From the NCBI GenBank assembly GCA_036873755.1, contig JAVTVY010018806.1, positions 19,371 to 83,370 on the forward strand: a DNA stretch of 64,000 nucleotides, read 5' to 3'. The notes beneath the pieces are model-generated. The model was given only the letters and a program-made list of their open reading frames with translations, did not search any database and had not been told where the DNA came from. Position 1 is the first letter of the stretch; the number at the start of each line of letters is the position of its first letter. Positions 33,056-42,205 of the stretch are shown piece by piece. The stretch is from Hanleya hanleyi (Eukaryota > Mollusca > Polyplacophora > Lepidopleurida > Hanleyidae). A program made the translations under genes and the position numbers.

Positions 33056-33628
33056 ATGGCTTATACTTGTTCTGAGTGTGAACGCACGTTCACCATACAT
33101 TACGATATGATGCGACAGCAGAAAAATATACATGGGATTGAAGACGCCGAGGAGTCCGTTGAATCGGATGCTGATACAGAGATCGATGAGAGTGTCTCGA
33201 CTGATAGCGAATCCAAGATTGCTGACAGTCTATCTACTGATATGGAGAGCTTGACCTCAGATAGTCAGCCTACATCCCAGGAAAGTGAGGCAGAACCTAC
33301 CTACTGGGATCGTATTGTGACAGCAGCTATCAATACTCACGCTGAAGCGATCGAGGACGCGGGACAGGATAACTTACAACAGGCGTACACCGAAATGCGG
33401 CCCCGTATCAGGAAAACAGCCATGGCGATCTATGAAACGTATACCTCACTACCGCTTGAAATGAAAGGCGACCCCACGCACAGGTCCATCATGAAGACCA
33501 AGCGTCACTTGGAAGAGGCTATGGGGTTACCACCCACCGAGGCCCTGGAAAATGCGATTAGAATGCGCAAACAACTGTTTCAGGATATGCTGCCCGACGA
33601 ATATCCAGGCCTGACCGACGACGATTAG
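33056..33628 (+). CDS. C2H2 protein with acidic linker and helical C-terminal module, right copy
   Basis: An intact 190-residue frame from ATG 33056, mirror of 29492-30064. It starts MAYTCSECERTFTIHYDMM and then has RQQKNIHG. Compared with the left copy, the first zinc-ligand His is Gln and a finger Arg is Ile, so the finger is probably non-functional here while the rest is conserved. The C-terminal module (MRPRIRK, MKGDPTHRSI, AIRMRKQLFQDML) is intact. Confidence 0.7.
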   Translation: MAYTCSECERTFTIHYDMMRQQKNIHGIEDAEESVESDADTEIDESVSTDSESKIADSLSTDMESLTSDSQPTSQESEAEPTYWDRIVTAAINTHAEAIEDAGQDNLQQAYTEMRPRIRKTAMAIYETYTSLPLEMKGDPTHRSIMKTKRHLEEAMGLPPTEALENAIRMRKQLFQDMLPDEYPGLTDDD

Positions 33629-33787
33629 AACAAACGGATGAGAGCGAACAGGGCCGAAGATGGGACTTTCTTAAGGACGGCTTCTGATTGGACAAGTGCA
33701 GCCGAGAATACATCTAACGGGCAAGAACGAATATGGCAGGACCAAATGGCGGTCTCTGATTGGACAAGAGTATTCTTGAATTGTAAA

Positions 33788-33842
33788 CATACCCAACGCG
33801 GCTCCCCCAGCGTGGGTATGTTATGATGGAGGGGAAAATAAA
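33788..33842 (+). terminator. Conserved 3'-end module (Pal2 right)
   Basis: Stem CATACCCA/TGGGTATG around GCGGCTCCCCCAGC, then GGAGGGGAAAATAAAC with AATAAA at 33837-33842, followed by TTGTTGTTGTTG at 33858-33905 as a candidate G/U-rich downstream element. Confidence 0.75.
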
Positions 33843-33914
33843 CTATATGAAAAAAACTTGTTGTTGTTGTTGTTCTCTCATCCTTGTTGTTGTTGTTCTC
33901 TCATCTGTCTATAT

Positions 33915-34065
33915 CATGGCGTCAAGGGGTTATGCTAGGGCGTTAAGGCGGACGTTGACGGGCGTCACAAATGAATTAGTGACAATTCCATGAAAATCAG
34001 AGCTTTTGGGCTAATTCACCAGGGCGTTGAAGCGTTGAGCTTGGCGTTGGCGGCGTTGCTCACAA
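33915..34065. promoter_or_regulatory. GGCGTT iteron cluster (Pal2 right, outer)
   Basis: AGGGCGTTAAGGCGGACGTTG, GGGCGTTGAAGCGTTGAG and GGCGTTGGCGGCGTTG. Mirror of 29048-29200. Confidence 0.6.
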
Positions 34066-34069
34066 TTTC

Positions 34070-35240
34070 CTGTTTGCGCATGCGCAAAATATAGACAACG
34101 GCCGAGACAACGGCCGAGTCCAGGCGGATGCCCCCTCACATAGGCTTCACATTGATACCTCATACGGCTCCATCGGCCCATTAGGGGCTCCCCTAGATCC
34201 TAAAACGTTCATTCCAATGCACTTTTCCCACAATTCCCTGTCTGCGCATGCGCAGACTGTTGAACACGGACGACACACTAGTCCAGGCAGATGCGCCCTC
34301 ACGTAGGCTTCACATGGATACCTCACTCGACCCCATCGGCCCACTAGGGACTCCCCTCGATCCCAAAACCTCCATTTCCATACACTTTTCCCACAATTCC
34401 CTGTTCGCGCATGCGCAGAATGTTGAACACGAACGACACACTAGTCCAGGCGAATGCCCCCTCACGTATCCTTCACATTGATACCTCATACGACTCGATC
34501 AGACCATTAGTGGCCCACCCAGACCCCAAAACGTCTATTTTCATACCCTTTTCCCACAATTCCCTGTCTGCGCATGCGCAGAATGTTGACAACGACCAAG
34601 ACACTAGTCCAGGCGGATGCCCCTCCCATAGGCTTCACATTGATACCTCATACGACTCCATAGGACCACTAGTGGCCCACAAAGACTCGAAAACGTCTAT
34701 TTCCATACCCTTGGTTTACTGCGCATGCGCAGAATCCCGATATTTCAACCCCACACCCAGCCCATCGCATGCCCCCTCACATAGGTTTCACATTGATACC
34801 TCACCCAATCTGACCAATAGTGGCTCCCCTAGATCCCAAAACGTCTATTTCCATACCCTTGGTCTACTGCGCATGCGTCGGATGCCCCTTTACGAATGCT
34901 TCACATTGATACCTCATATGACCCAATTGGACCATTAGTGGCTCCACTAGACCCCAAAACGTCTATTTCCATACCCTTGGTCCACTGCGCATGCGCAGAA
35001 TGCCGATATTCCAACCCCACACCCACCCGTCGGATGCCCCTTTACGAATGCTTCACATGGATACCTCATATGACCCAATTGGACCATTAGTGGCTTCCTT
35101 AGACTCCAACACGTCTATTTCCATACCCTTGGTCCACCGCGCATGCGCAGAATGGCGCTATTTCAACCCCAAACCCAGCCCATCAGATTCCCCTTCACAA
35201 ATGCTTCACATTGATACCTCATATGACCCAATCGGACCAT
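34070..35240. repeat. ~150-bp subterminal repeats with NRF1-like sites (Pal2 right)
   Basis: Mirror of 27840-29045. GCGCATGCGC occurs near 34077, 34244, 34408, 34570, 34721, 34868, 34987 and 35139, with TTCACATTGATACCTCA and AAAACGTCTATTTCCAT in each unit. Confidence 0.85.
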
Positions 35241-35260
35241 GCAGCGTATTTGAAGTCTGG

Positions 35261-35325
35261 GGACTACTTTTTCACCGCGGAGGCGACCGCATCACCGCCA
35301 GACATGACCGCATCACCGCGGAGGA
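35261..35325. promoter_or_regulatory. Subterminal CCGCGG / GACCGCATC box (Pal2 right)
   Basis: TTCACCGCGGAGGCGACCGC, then a second GACCGCATCACCGCGG. Mirror of 27751-27824. Confidence 0.55.
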
Positions 35326-35474
35326 ATACAAGGTCAAAGGTTAACCGAACTATAGTCGTCAAAACTTGGCACACAGCCAATGCTGATGCAATCCATAACT
35401 ACAACGCCCCCTGTCGGATGCAAGAGTTACCTCCCCCGGCAAAAGGGGAGTCTATCGGGGTTTATACTACTACT

Positions 35475-36491
35475 GAGGGCAAAATTAAACTTCTGGCACA
35501 GTCCAGGAGATCAGAAATTATTCCTAAAAAATATATACGAAATTACTCGTTGAAACAACATACGATATAATAGTTATTTGAAACTTTCAGTCGAGTCCAG
35601 GTTTCATTGACGAGGAAGGAAGCTTTTTTTCCACAGACCGTACATGTGACAGATCGAACTTCCCCTTGATCAGAGCCATAATAATAATAATAATAATTTA
35701 TGTCTCCTTAATTTTGGGGCTAATAACGTCATGTTGAGACCGTCTTCCGATTATGAACAGGGAAAGTTGGAATGCACTTAACGGCTGGTTGAATCTTTCG
35801 AATGCCGGATCTAACACCGGTATACACATTATAGCAGGACTGTTCCGAGATCGAATTAGAAATATTGTATTAGGTACAAATCGACGTCAAATAGTGTGAA
35901 GGGCGGGTCGAGGGTTGGGGGTGAGGGGTGAAGTGTCATCTTGAGCCTGGGGTTAATCTCGCGGAACAATCCCATTCGACGTGTTGGTGATTGGTGATAT
36001 CCATCGGCGATGTGAAGTCTGGAGTTATATTTCGGACACTCAAGATATTCTCCTAATGAAGCTATCGTACTCAAGAGACGTATCAGAAGTCGAACAATGC
36101 AAAGTGAGACGCCACGGTGATTAAGCTAATGAAGAACTCAATAACTGATTCCATATGACCGTGATATCGTTTTTTTACATACGAGACTCGTGTTGAGCTG
36201 GGCATCAACTGTGCTATTTTGCAACTGTATCAACCTGCCGTCTCATCAGTATTGGTGTTGTATATCAGAGCCAGACATTTGTTTCCGAACAAACAACATA
36301 AATACAGTATGGCTAGAATATAGGATATATAGAAATCTTTCCAAACATTAAACTATAAGGGTGAGTTATATTAATCAGGAGGAATACTGTGATACCCTTA
36401 ACATCGACGAATTCCACAAGGACTTGCATATGGCATATACATATCTCGTCAGGTAGCATTTAGTATATCATGTGCAGACTGTGGCGAACTG
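35475..36491. other. Host DNA, nothing recognised
   Basis: Only short frames. A small (AAT)n run lies near 35680. Confidence 0.35.
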
Positions 36492-36677
36492 ATTGAAAAC
36501 TGTTGACCGCTTCTCTCTTGCAGGAAACAAGCCTATGTTTATGTATACTATGATTGTCTTTTTGAATTTGGTGCTAATACTGTTATGTGGAAAATGGAAT
36601 AGGTCTTTGGATTATGGACGCGGATATTCTCTAATGGACGACGGCTGGATTATGAATGACGGACAAGACGCTTGTAA
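36492..36677 (+). repeat. R190 dispersed repeat, full-length reference copy
   Basis: Begins ATTGAAAACTGTTGACCGC, passes through TTTTTGAATTTGGTGCTAAT and GGTCTTTGGATTATGGACGC, and ends GACGGACAAGACGCTTGTAA. It is very close to the copies at 31108 and 49786. Confidence 0.75.
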
Positions 36678-36939
36678 TTTCAAACAGGGCTATATCATTT
36701 CTCAAATTCTCTAATGAATATCTTAAACTGACGGCAAGATAGGATCGTAGCGTGCAGTATCTCTGGAGCTACGTTTCGTAACTTTTGTCAAATTCCGCTT
36801 AACCCGGGGGTAGGGACCGTTTGAAATTTGTGTTATACATCTCCATGATATTCAAATGAACAGCACAATGAAGAGATACATACTCTAGAAAACTACCAGG
36901 AAATTCATTGAATAAAGAATAATAGTCGTTGATTAGGAT

Positions 36940-37070
36940 TTTATGTTGACCGCTTCACTCTTGAAAGAAACCATCTTTTCCTTTTATTTTTATTTCATAC
37001 ACATTCGGAATTAGTATTAACTGTCATACGAAATAGATGATTCGATTAGCGACGGCTGCTATCAGACCTA
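36940..37070 (+). repeat. Diverged R190-related copy
   Basis: TTGACCGCTTCACTCTTGAA, then TATTTCATACACATTCGG, then CGATTAGCGACGGCTG. The middle resembles the variant copy at 55551 more than the reference copy. Confidence 0.5.
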
Positions 37071-37634
37071 TTCTGACCTATTCTGAAATACGCTTTTCTT
37101 TGTCTGTCAACCTTCATCAGTTTCTCTTGGGTTTGTCTAGGCATGTTCTGTATGCTCTTCCTCTGAGCTAGCTTTTGTCATTCCGTTCCAGTAAATCCAG
37201 TGAAACGTTTCAATAATTTACACAAGAACATCATTAGTATCAGCGATTGCAGAGTACAATTGTATTAGAGGTGGGGATAGTGGATATTGTTATGGGTGTA
37301 ATTAAAAAACGTAAATTACATGAATGGAAATTAATATTTTAATTCCAGTTTATAAAATTTTATGCCGCAAATTTACTACAGCAATGAGTATTAAAGGAGA
37401 AGGAAACATTTGACTAATGTATACACTGAATGAGAGATCTATCTCCCCCGTATCCAAAAATGTAAGCAAATATTTGTTTGCGATTTTTTTCTACTCGATT
37501 AAATCGGCGTTCAACCTGCGCATCGTTGTCTCTCACGTGTGCCGCTATTTTGGCTCGGGTCGTCTAAGCGTATGACATCACGTGGGCCTCACCGCTCTCT
37601 AGCGGAGAAGGCGAAAATATAAAGCAGTGGTGAA

Positions 37635-38030
37635 TTGGGCAGATACCCACTTAGAGTAATAATTCATTCAAGAATGATAAATTTCTGGTTAAAGTTAGTT
37701 TATGGTAAAGAAAATAAATTAAGTTCCGTGATGTATCAAACCATTTATATCCTGCATGAGAGAGGGATTTACTCATCACCATGGATCTTGCAGATTAAAA
37801 ACATATTAGATAAATGCGGTATGACAAATGTATGGTACGATCAGGATAGAGTTAACTCTAAATGGGTTAACCATTCAGTTAAATTACGATTGTGTGACCA
37901 GTTTAAACAAGATTGGCACGCTACTATATCTGAAAGTACAAAGAGCGACTTGTATAAGCTATTTAAAAGAGATGTCTATGTCTACTATTATCATTATATG
38001 TCTATCAGAGGGGTAGTAAATGTACGTAAT
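37635..38030 (+). pseudogene. Fragment of a non-LTR retrotransposon ORF2 C-terminal region
   Basis: The open frame gives GRYPLRVIIHSRMINFWLKL, KLSSVMYQTIYILHERGIYS and SPWILQIKNILDKCGM. This is the helical region that follows reverse transcriptase in many animal LINE polyproteins (family known from memory). It lacks the reverse transcriptase motifs upstream, and loses similarity near 38000. I read it as a truncated retrotransposon remnant, not a host gene. Clade not assigned. Confidence 0.5.
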
Positions 38031-38062
38031 CTAGACTCCGATCTCCGAACTTCCTCTTTTGT

Positions 38063-38190
38063 GGAAGCTGAGGTGGCCGAGTGGTCTAGTCTGGTACAAT
38101 ACCTCTCTGTGCTTGTTGCTCCCGCTTCTCCAGCCTGGCAAGTGTGGACGGTCGTTTCGGTTCGGGAGCCTGACGATGTACAAACTCGGA
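38063..38190 (+). ncRNA. tRNA-related SINE head
   Basis: GAGGTGGCCGAGTGGTCTAG at about 38070 fits a pol III A box (TGGCCGAGTGG). GGTTCGGGAGCC at about 38159 resembles a B box. Spacing of about 85 nt fits a Ser/Leu-type tRNA with a long variable arm. It lies just after the LINE fragment, as expected of a SINE. It could also be a degenerate tRNA pseudogene. Confidence 0.45.
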
Positions 38191-38558
38191 TTCAATACCA
38201 TATTTTGCGTCAACATCTTCTTTGAAAACAGCCTGGTAAGAAGTGCAATCTTGAGTTTGTTACTGTTTCAGTACATCTGGTTTCAACATTGGGAACCGAT
38301 GAAATGTCACGATCTTTGGAAGGTTTGGATTCCCAGTTCTGTTAGAACAGCCAAACGCCACACACTGCGGCATGATGCCCGTGTATTTGCTTAATATATT
38401 ATATTATTGGCACACTACCACTATCAAATTATAACAGTATACAAAATATAAACCTGCAGTCCCGAGAGCTTCTCATACTTTAACGTACGGGGCGGAAGTG
38501 AGTATGAACCCGGTTGACGTCACGCAGCGATGAGCACAATATGTTTTCGGCATTTCTG

Positions 38559-38941
38559 CGTGGTTTGGTGGGTCTGCGCAAGTGTGTGACGTCACTTCCG
38601 GTTTTCAGAATGACCAAAAAGTACCTCCGAACACAGGAGAGTTCCAATTTTTCCTTAGACCTTAGACGTATGGAATGCATGTACTGACCTTCAACATCCG
38701 GGTTTTCAACATCCGGGATTTTCCATCCGGGTTTTCCCCGGCCCGGCCGCACGCCTGCGCGGGTTATCCGACCGCACGCCTGCGCGGCATCACCGGAAGT
38801 GCGCGGGTGAATTTTTGGGCAACGGTCAAAGGTCACATCCAGGTCAAAAGGTCAAAGGTCTCCCTTCCGGCAATGTTCGGCCCTCTCCGGGTCAATAGAT
38901 AGCCTTTATCCGCCCTCCCGAAGCACCCATGGAATGCACAG
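38559..38941. repeat. Polinton terminal inverted repeat, left core
   Basis: Complementary to 48037-48431, from CGTGGTTTGGTGGGTCTGCG to CCCATGGAATGCACAG. Contains three ATCCGGG motifs and a repeated CGCACGCCTGCGCGG. Confidence 0.85.
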
Positions 38942-38943
38942 AT

Positions 38944-39215
38944 CACGCCATAGCATTATAGTATGGGGCCGAGTGTGTGCGCGAATGACGCCACTATGAC
39001 GTCACATCCGCATGTAAACTTCACGCCATAGCATTATAGTATGGGGCCCGAGTGTGTGTACATCCGGATTCTCAGTGGGCGCGCGAATGACGTCACTATG
39101 ACGTCACATCCGCATGTAAACTTCACACCATAGCATTATAGTATGAGGCCGAGTGTGTGTACATCCGGGTCCTCAGTGTGCGCGCGAATGACGTCGCTAT
39201 GACGTCACATCCGCA
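38944..39215. repeat. ~92-bp tandem repeat with CRE-like sites, three copies
   Basis: Units with CATAGCATTATAGTATGGGG, GAATGACGTCACTATGACGT and CACATCCGCATGTAAAC lie just inside the left terminal repeat. Confidence 0.8.
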
Positions 39216-39221
39216 TGTAAA

Positions 39222-39276
39222 CACACCCATAGCGGTTCCTCCAGCGTGGATGTGCTGTGATGGAGGGGATAATGAA
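39222..39276 (+). terminator. Orphan conserved 3'-end module
   Basis: Stem CACACCCA / TGGATGTG around AGCGGTTCCTCCAGC, then GATGGAGGGGATAATGAAAA (AATGAA in place of AATAAA) and TTGTTGTTGTTG beyond. No gene precedes it on this strand, only terminal repeats, which suggests that a gene was deleted. Confidence 0.65.
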
Positions 39277-39403
39277 AAGATTGACCTGTAATCTTTGTTG
39301 TTGTTGTTGTTGTTGCTCTCTTTTTGGACTAACCAATCAGAATAGTACGCATCACGGACTACACCCGTAGAGCTACGTATAGGCGCGCATGTGTGACATG
39401 GGC

Positions 39404-39410
39404 TATAAAA
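39404..39410 (+). promoter_or_regulatory. TATA box of the first Polinton gene
   Basis: TATAAAA in GGGCTATAAAACACGG, 53 nt before ATG 39457. A CCAAT motif (ACCAATCAG) lies about 70 nt further upstream. Confidence 0.6.
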
Positions 39411-39456
39411 CACGGCCCCCTGGATCCCATACCCCCATTCCTACGGTTGCAGAGCC

Positions 39457-39729
39457 ATGACGGACACCCATCCCTATGCGACTCCCATTTTACAGCATGC
39501 GACCGTGGTTAATTCACTCACGGGTTACCGAGTAGTGGTTCGGTCCATGTTTGCAGATGGCGACGACGAGAACGAGGGGCGACGCCAGATCCTGAAAGAG
39601 TTCACAGAAGCGGCCCTCGACAGAGTGGACTCGATGGAGAGGTGTGCTATCACTCACCACTACTTGACAATGACAGCCATCCTTGATGCCCGGGCTATGG
39701 GCCACGGGCGCTCACGCTGGAACCAGTGA
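39457..39729 (+). CDS. Unknown small Polinton protein
   Basis: An intact 90-residue frame starting MTDTHPYATPILQHATVVNS and ending HGRSRWNQ. I recognise no domain. It has a clear TATA box upstream and lies first in the Polinton gene row. The middle is acidic (DGDDENEGRR), followed by a likely helix. An accessory or regulatory role is only a guess. Confidence 0.5.
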   Translation: MTDTHPYATPILQHATVVNSLTGYRVVVRSMFADGDDENEGRRQILKEFTEAALDRVDSMERCAITHHYLTMTAILDARAMGHGRSRWNQ

Positions 39730-39980
39730 CTGCTCGTTGGTTTAGTAATGGTCTTTGCCATATTGACCCTGACGCTTTTGGCAATGACAGCGACAGAAAA
39801 AGAACGGCTCTTCAGAGCCTCCACGGATGCGCTTATGTGCAACCGATATGTACGTGGGTCAGTCACAGTGTGCGTCATCCACCGTTCGTCATTGGGTCAA
39901 CCATGTCACCGAGGGACCTGACCATAAATGCGAGAGACAGTCAGAGTGTGTGTCATTCACCGTTCGTCATTGGGTCAACC

Positions 39981-40481
39981 ATGTCACCAGTCCTACGAGC
40001 CATCCTTCTCCTTACACCCCGGGTGGGGTTATACGTCTACGAGGATAAAGTCACCATCGTTGAAGACCGTGGAGATGTTTTCTTGTCGCGCGCTGAGACC
40101 GTATCAAATACGGTTACGCTATACCGTGACGACTGGACCAAATTTAAACGGGTGTTGAGCGGTGAGCTCGAAGGAAACCTCATCCACATAGACAATGCCA
40201 TCTACGTACACCGTGGACCCTTCTTCCCACGCCTGTTTCGTTACCAGGACCCTACGCGAGGCTTCACCCTAGACCCCGATCTGTGGACTGCCTTCGAGAA
40301 AGTGGTGCCTATTGTGGACCAGCTGTTTACACCGGACGAGCGGTCAGCCGTTCAGTTGGAGTGGGCTCGTGCCCTGAGTGAAGCGGCGGCAGAACCCAAT
40401 GAACAAATTACCAAACCTAGCAATGAAGCGGAGGCAGACGACGATGCCATTGATTATCCGGCTAGACTGTCAGCCCAGTGA
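39981..40481 (+). CDS. PC4-like accessory protein 1
   Basis: 166 residues from ATG 39981, chosen because it matches the start of the next gene in position and leader. An in-frame extension upstream crosses a duplicated leader (ATTGGGTCAACCATGTCACC occurs twice, near 39891 and 39969). Two half-modules, VTLYRDDWTKFKRVLSGELE and LDPDLWTAFEKVVPIVDQLF, each resemble the strand-helix end of PC4/p15 coactivator domains, which bind single-stranded DNA. The assignment is by pattern only. The C-terminus is acidic. A tandem paralogue follows. The frame is intact. Confidence 0.5.
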   Translation: MSPVLRAILLLTPRVGLYVYEDKVTIVEDRGDVFLSRAETVSNTVTLYRDDWTKFKRVLSGELEGNLIHIDNAIYVHRGPFFPRLFRYQDPTRGFTLDPDLWTAFEKVVPIVDQLFTPDERSAVQLEWARALSEAAAEPNEQITKPSNEAEADDDAIDYPARLSAQ

Positions 40482-40527
40482 CATGACCACCCGATCCTTT
40501 GATCTCACGTCATAAACTTTTTCTCCC

Positions 40528-40535
40528 TATAAATA
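40528..40535 (+). promoter_or_regulatory. TATA box of PC4-like gene 2
   Basis: TATAAATA, followed by CGAGAGACAGTCA. The same context occurs before gene 1 as CATAAATGCGAGAGACAGTC near 39924, showing that promoter and gene were duplicated together. Confidence 0.6.
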
Positions 40536-40574
40536 CGAGAGACAGTCAAATCTTGTACCATTCACGTACTGACC

Positions 40575-41056
40575 ATGACGGAGCATATAATACGGGCGTT
40601 TCTCAGCTTGACCCCCGAGGTTTCCTGCACGTTTATGCGGATAAGGTCGATATCATGGAGGAGGTGGGAGACATCTGTGATGCGGACCCTACACAACCGT
40701 GCCCGGCTAACATTCGTCTGTCCCGGGAGGGCTGGACCAAATTCAAACGGGTGTTGTCTGGTGAACTGGACGGCGACCTCATTCACTTGTGTCACGATGT
40801 GTACATCCGACGCGGCCCCTTCTTTGCTCAATTGGCTCGGCTAGATGGGAGTACAGTGCATTTTACCCTTCACCCTGTTCTATGGTCTGCATTGGAAGAT
40901 GCCGTGGCAGATGTGGATCAAGTGCTTACGGAGGAAGAGCGGTCATCAGACGAGTTGGACTGGTCATTTACCATGGACAATGTGCTGGCAGAAGCCAACG
41001 AAGAAAATCAGAAAGAAACTCCGGCCCAAGATATACCCGTTATAAATAAACAATAG
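40575..41056 (+). pseudogene. PC4-like accessory protein 2, one frameshift
   Basis: ATG 40575 opens MTEHIIRAFLSLTPE. The homologous body (VYADKVDIMEEVG, REGWTKFKRVLSGELDGDLI, LHPVLWSALEDAVADVDQVL) is in a different frame, entered at a run of five C residues near 40611. A one-base loss in that run explains it. It is clearly paralogous to the preceding gene, sharing WTKFKRVLSGEL and RRGPFF/HRGPFF. The body is otherwise open to TAG at 41056. Confidence 0.6.
41041..41048 (+). promoter_or_regulatory. TATA box of the integrase gene
   Basis: TATAAATA overlaps the last codons of the preceding gene, 43 nt before ATG 41084. Confidence 0.55.
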
Positions 41057-41083
41057 AGCCAGGGTCCATCATCATTTGTCACC

Positions 41084-42155
41084 ATGAAGAGCTGGGAGAA
41101 GGTGTTGGATAACTTATACTACAGTCCCGACAGTCCGGCGGCCTATAGTGCATTGTCGGCTCTCCATCGAGCGGCCAACCCCCAGGGGATACAACGTGCC
41201 CAAGTCCGAGATTGGTTAAAAAAACAAGACACCTATACCTCACATCGAGCTGCCCGCCGCCATTTTCTACGGAACCGGGTCATCGTGGGAGGACTAGATG
41301 CCCAATGGCAAGCGGATGTGGTCGATATGAGCGCCTTTGCCAAACACAACGATGGGAATCGGTATATCTCGACGTGCATCGATATCCTGTCGAAGTATGC
41401 GTGGGTGGTACCCATCAGGAAGAAAACGGGGGCGAATCTCATAGCGGCGTTCAAGGACATCTTCAAGACCGGGCGCAAACCCTTGTATTTGCAAACTGAC
41501 GAGGGCACGGAATTCCTTAACAGACCGTTCCAACAGTTTCTGAAAGCCCAGAAGGTGTTTTTCTTCCATACGTACAACGAGACCAAGGCTTCCGTGGTGG
41601 AAAGGTTCAACAGGACATCCAAAGGTCGCATGTATAAATATTTCACCTATAAGAATACAAGACGGTACACCGATGTTCTCCCGAAACTTAAAGTGGTTAA
41701 AATCGAGCATATCACCGGAGTATACAGAGAGCCCCCATTACCGTAACCCAACGCAATGAAGCCCAAGTCCGGCGTGTCTTGTACCCCAGGCAATCGCAGC
41801 GAACGCCGAAGGAGATGTTCAAGATCGGAGGCCTTGTACGGATCAGTAAAGTCAAAGGTCAATTTGAGAAAAGTTACTTGCCCAACTGGAGCGATGAGCA
41901 CTTCCTGATTAAATGGCGCCTACCTCGACAACAGCGAGTCTACGAACTGGAAGATCTTCAAGGGAACCGTTGCTATGGACGTTTTACGAGATGGAATTAC
42001 AGCCTGTCGTAAAAACAAAGCAAGACTACTACACGGTGGAGCAGATTTTGAAAACGGAACGTCGACGTGGCAAACTGTTTCATTTCGTCAAATGGCAAGG
42101 CTGGCCCAGTTCCTTTAATTCCTGGGTCGCGGCCAACCAGGTGAAACGACTATAA
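41084..42155 (+). pseudogene. Polinton integrase (rve) with chromodomain, two frameshifts
   Basis: ATG 41084. The catalytic core is open and complete: Asp in WQADVVDMS, Asp in LQTDEGTEFLNRPF, and Glu 34 residues later in ASVVERFNRTSKG, the DDE triad of retroviral-type integrases. The frame stops at 41746. An SH3-like C-terminal piece (KIGGLVRISKVKGQFEKSYL) continues in a second frame to 42012, and a chromodomain (YYTVEQILKTERR, LFHFVKWQGWPSSFNSWVAA) in a third to TAA 42155. Polinton integrases insert the element and make 6-bp duplications; the chromodomain suggests chromatin-guided targeting. The active-site part is intact but the targeting part is out of frame, so it is probably dead. Confidence 0.88.
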
Positions 42156-42157
42156 AA
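42151..42157 (+). promoter_or_regulatory. TATA box overlapping the integrase stop
   Basis: TATAAAA includes the TAA that ends the chromodomain frame. The next ATG is at 42206. Confidence 0.5.
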
Positions 42158-42205
42158 CCAGACACCACCGTCGTCATCCTTCATTCCACGTTCGACCACG
42201 GTGCT

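Larger units (their letters stand above)
27566..35474. mobile_element. Pal2: 7.9 kb palindromic element encoding C2H2 proteins and a packaging-type ATPase
   Basis: A second large inverted repeat with termini AGTAGTAGTATAAAC and its complement, centred near 31480. Arms carry the CCGCGG box, about eight ~150-bp subterminal repeats each with an NRF1-like TGCGCATGCGC, GGCGTT iterons, a 3'-end stem-loop, a C2H2/acidic gene, and a C2H2-ATPase gene. Flanking hexamers (GACTAG and GAGGGC) do not match, so no target duplication is seen. The left arm lost about 370 bp covering the ATPase N-terminus, replaced by an R190 copy. It lacks capsid, integrase and polymerase genes. Confidence 0.8.

Noticed and set aside
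11294..35474. Large palindromes as pure assembly or read fold-back artefacts
   Set aside because: Pal1 has a 6-bp duplication and unique flanks; arms differ in repeat number and coding substitutions; Pal2 arms differ by an insertion plus deletion. Not excluded without reads, but disfavoured.
38070..38165. A functional tRNA gene
   Set aside because: Only A-box-like and B-box-like segments are present. I cannot draw a full cloverleaf with paired acceptor stem, so a SINE head is the better reading.
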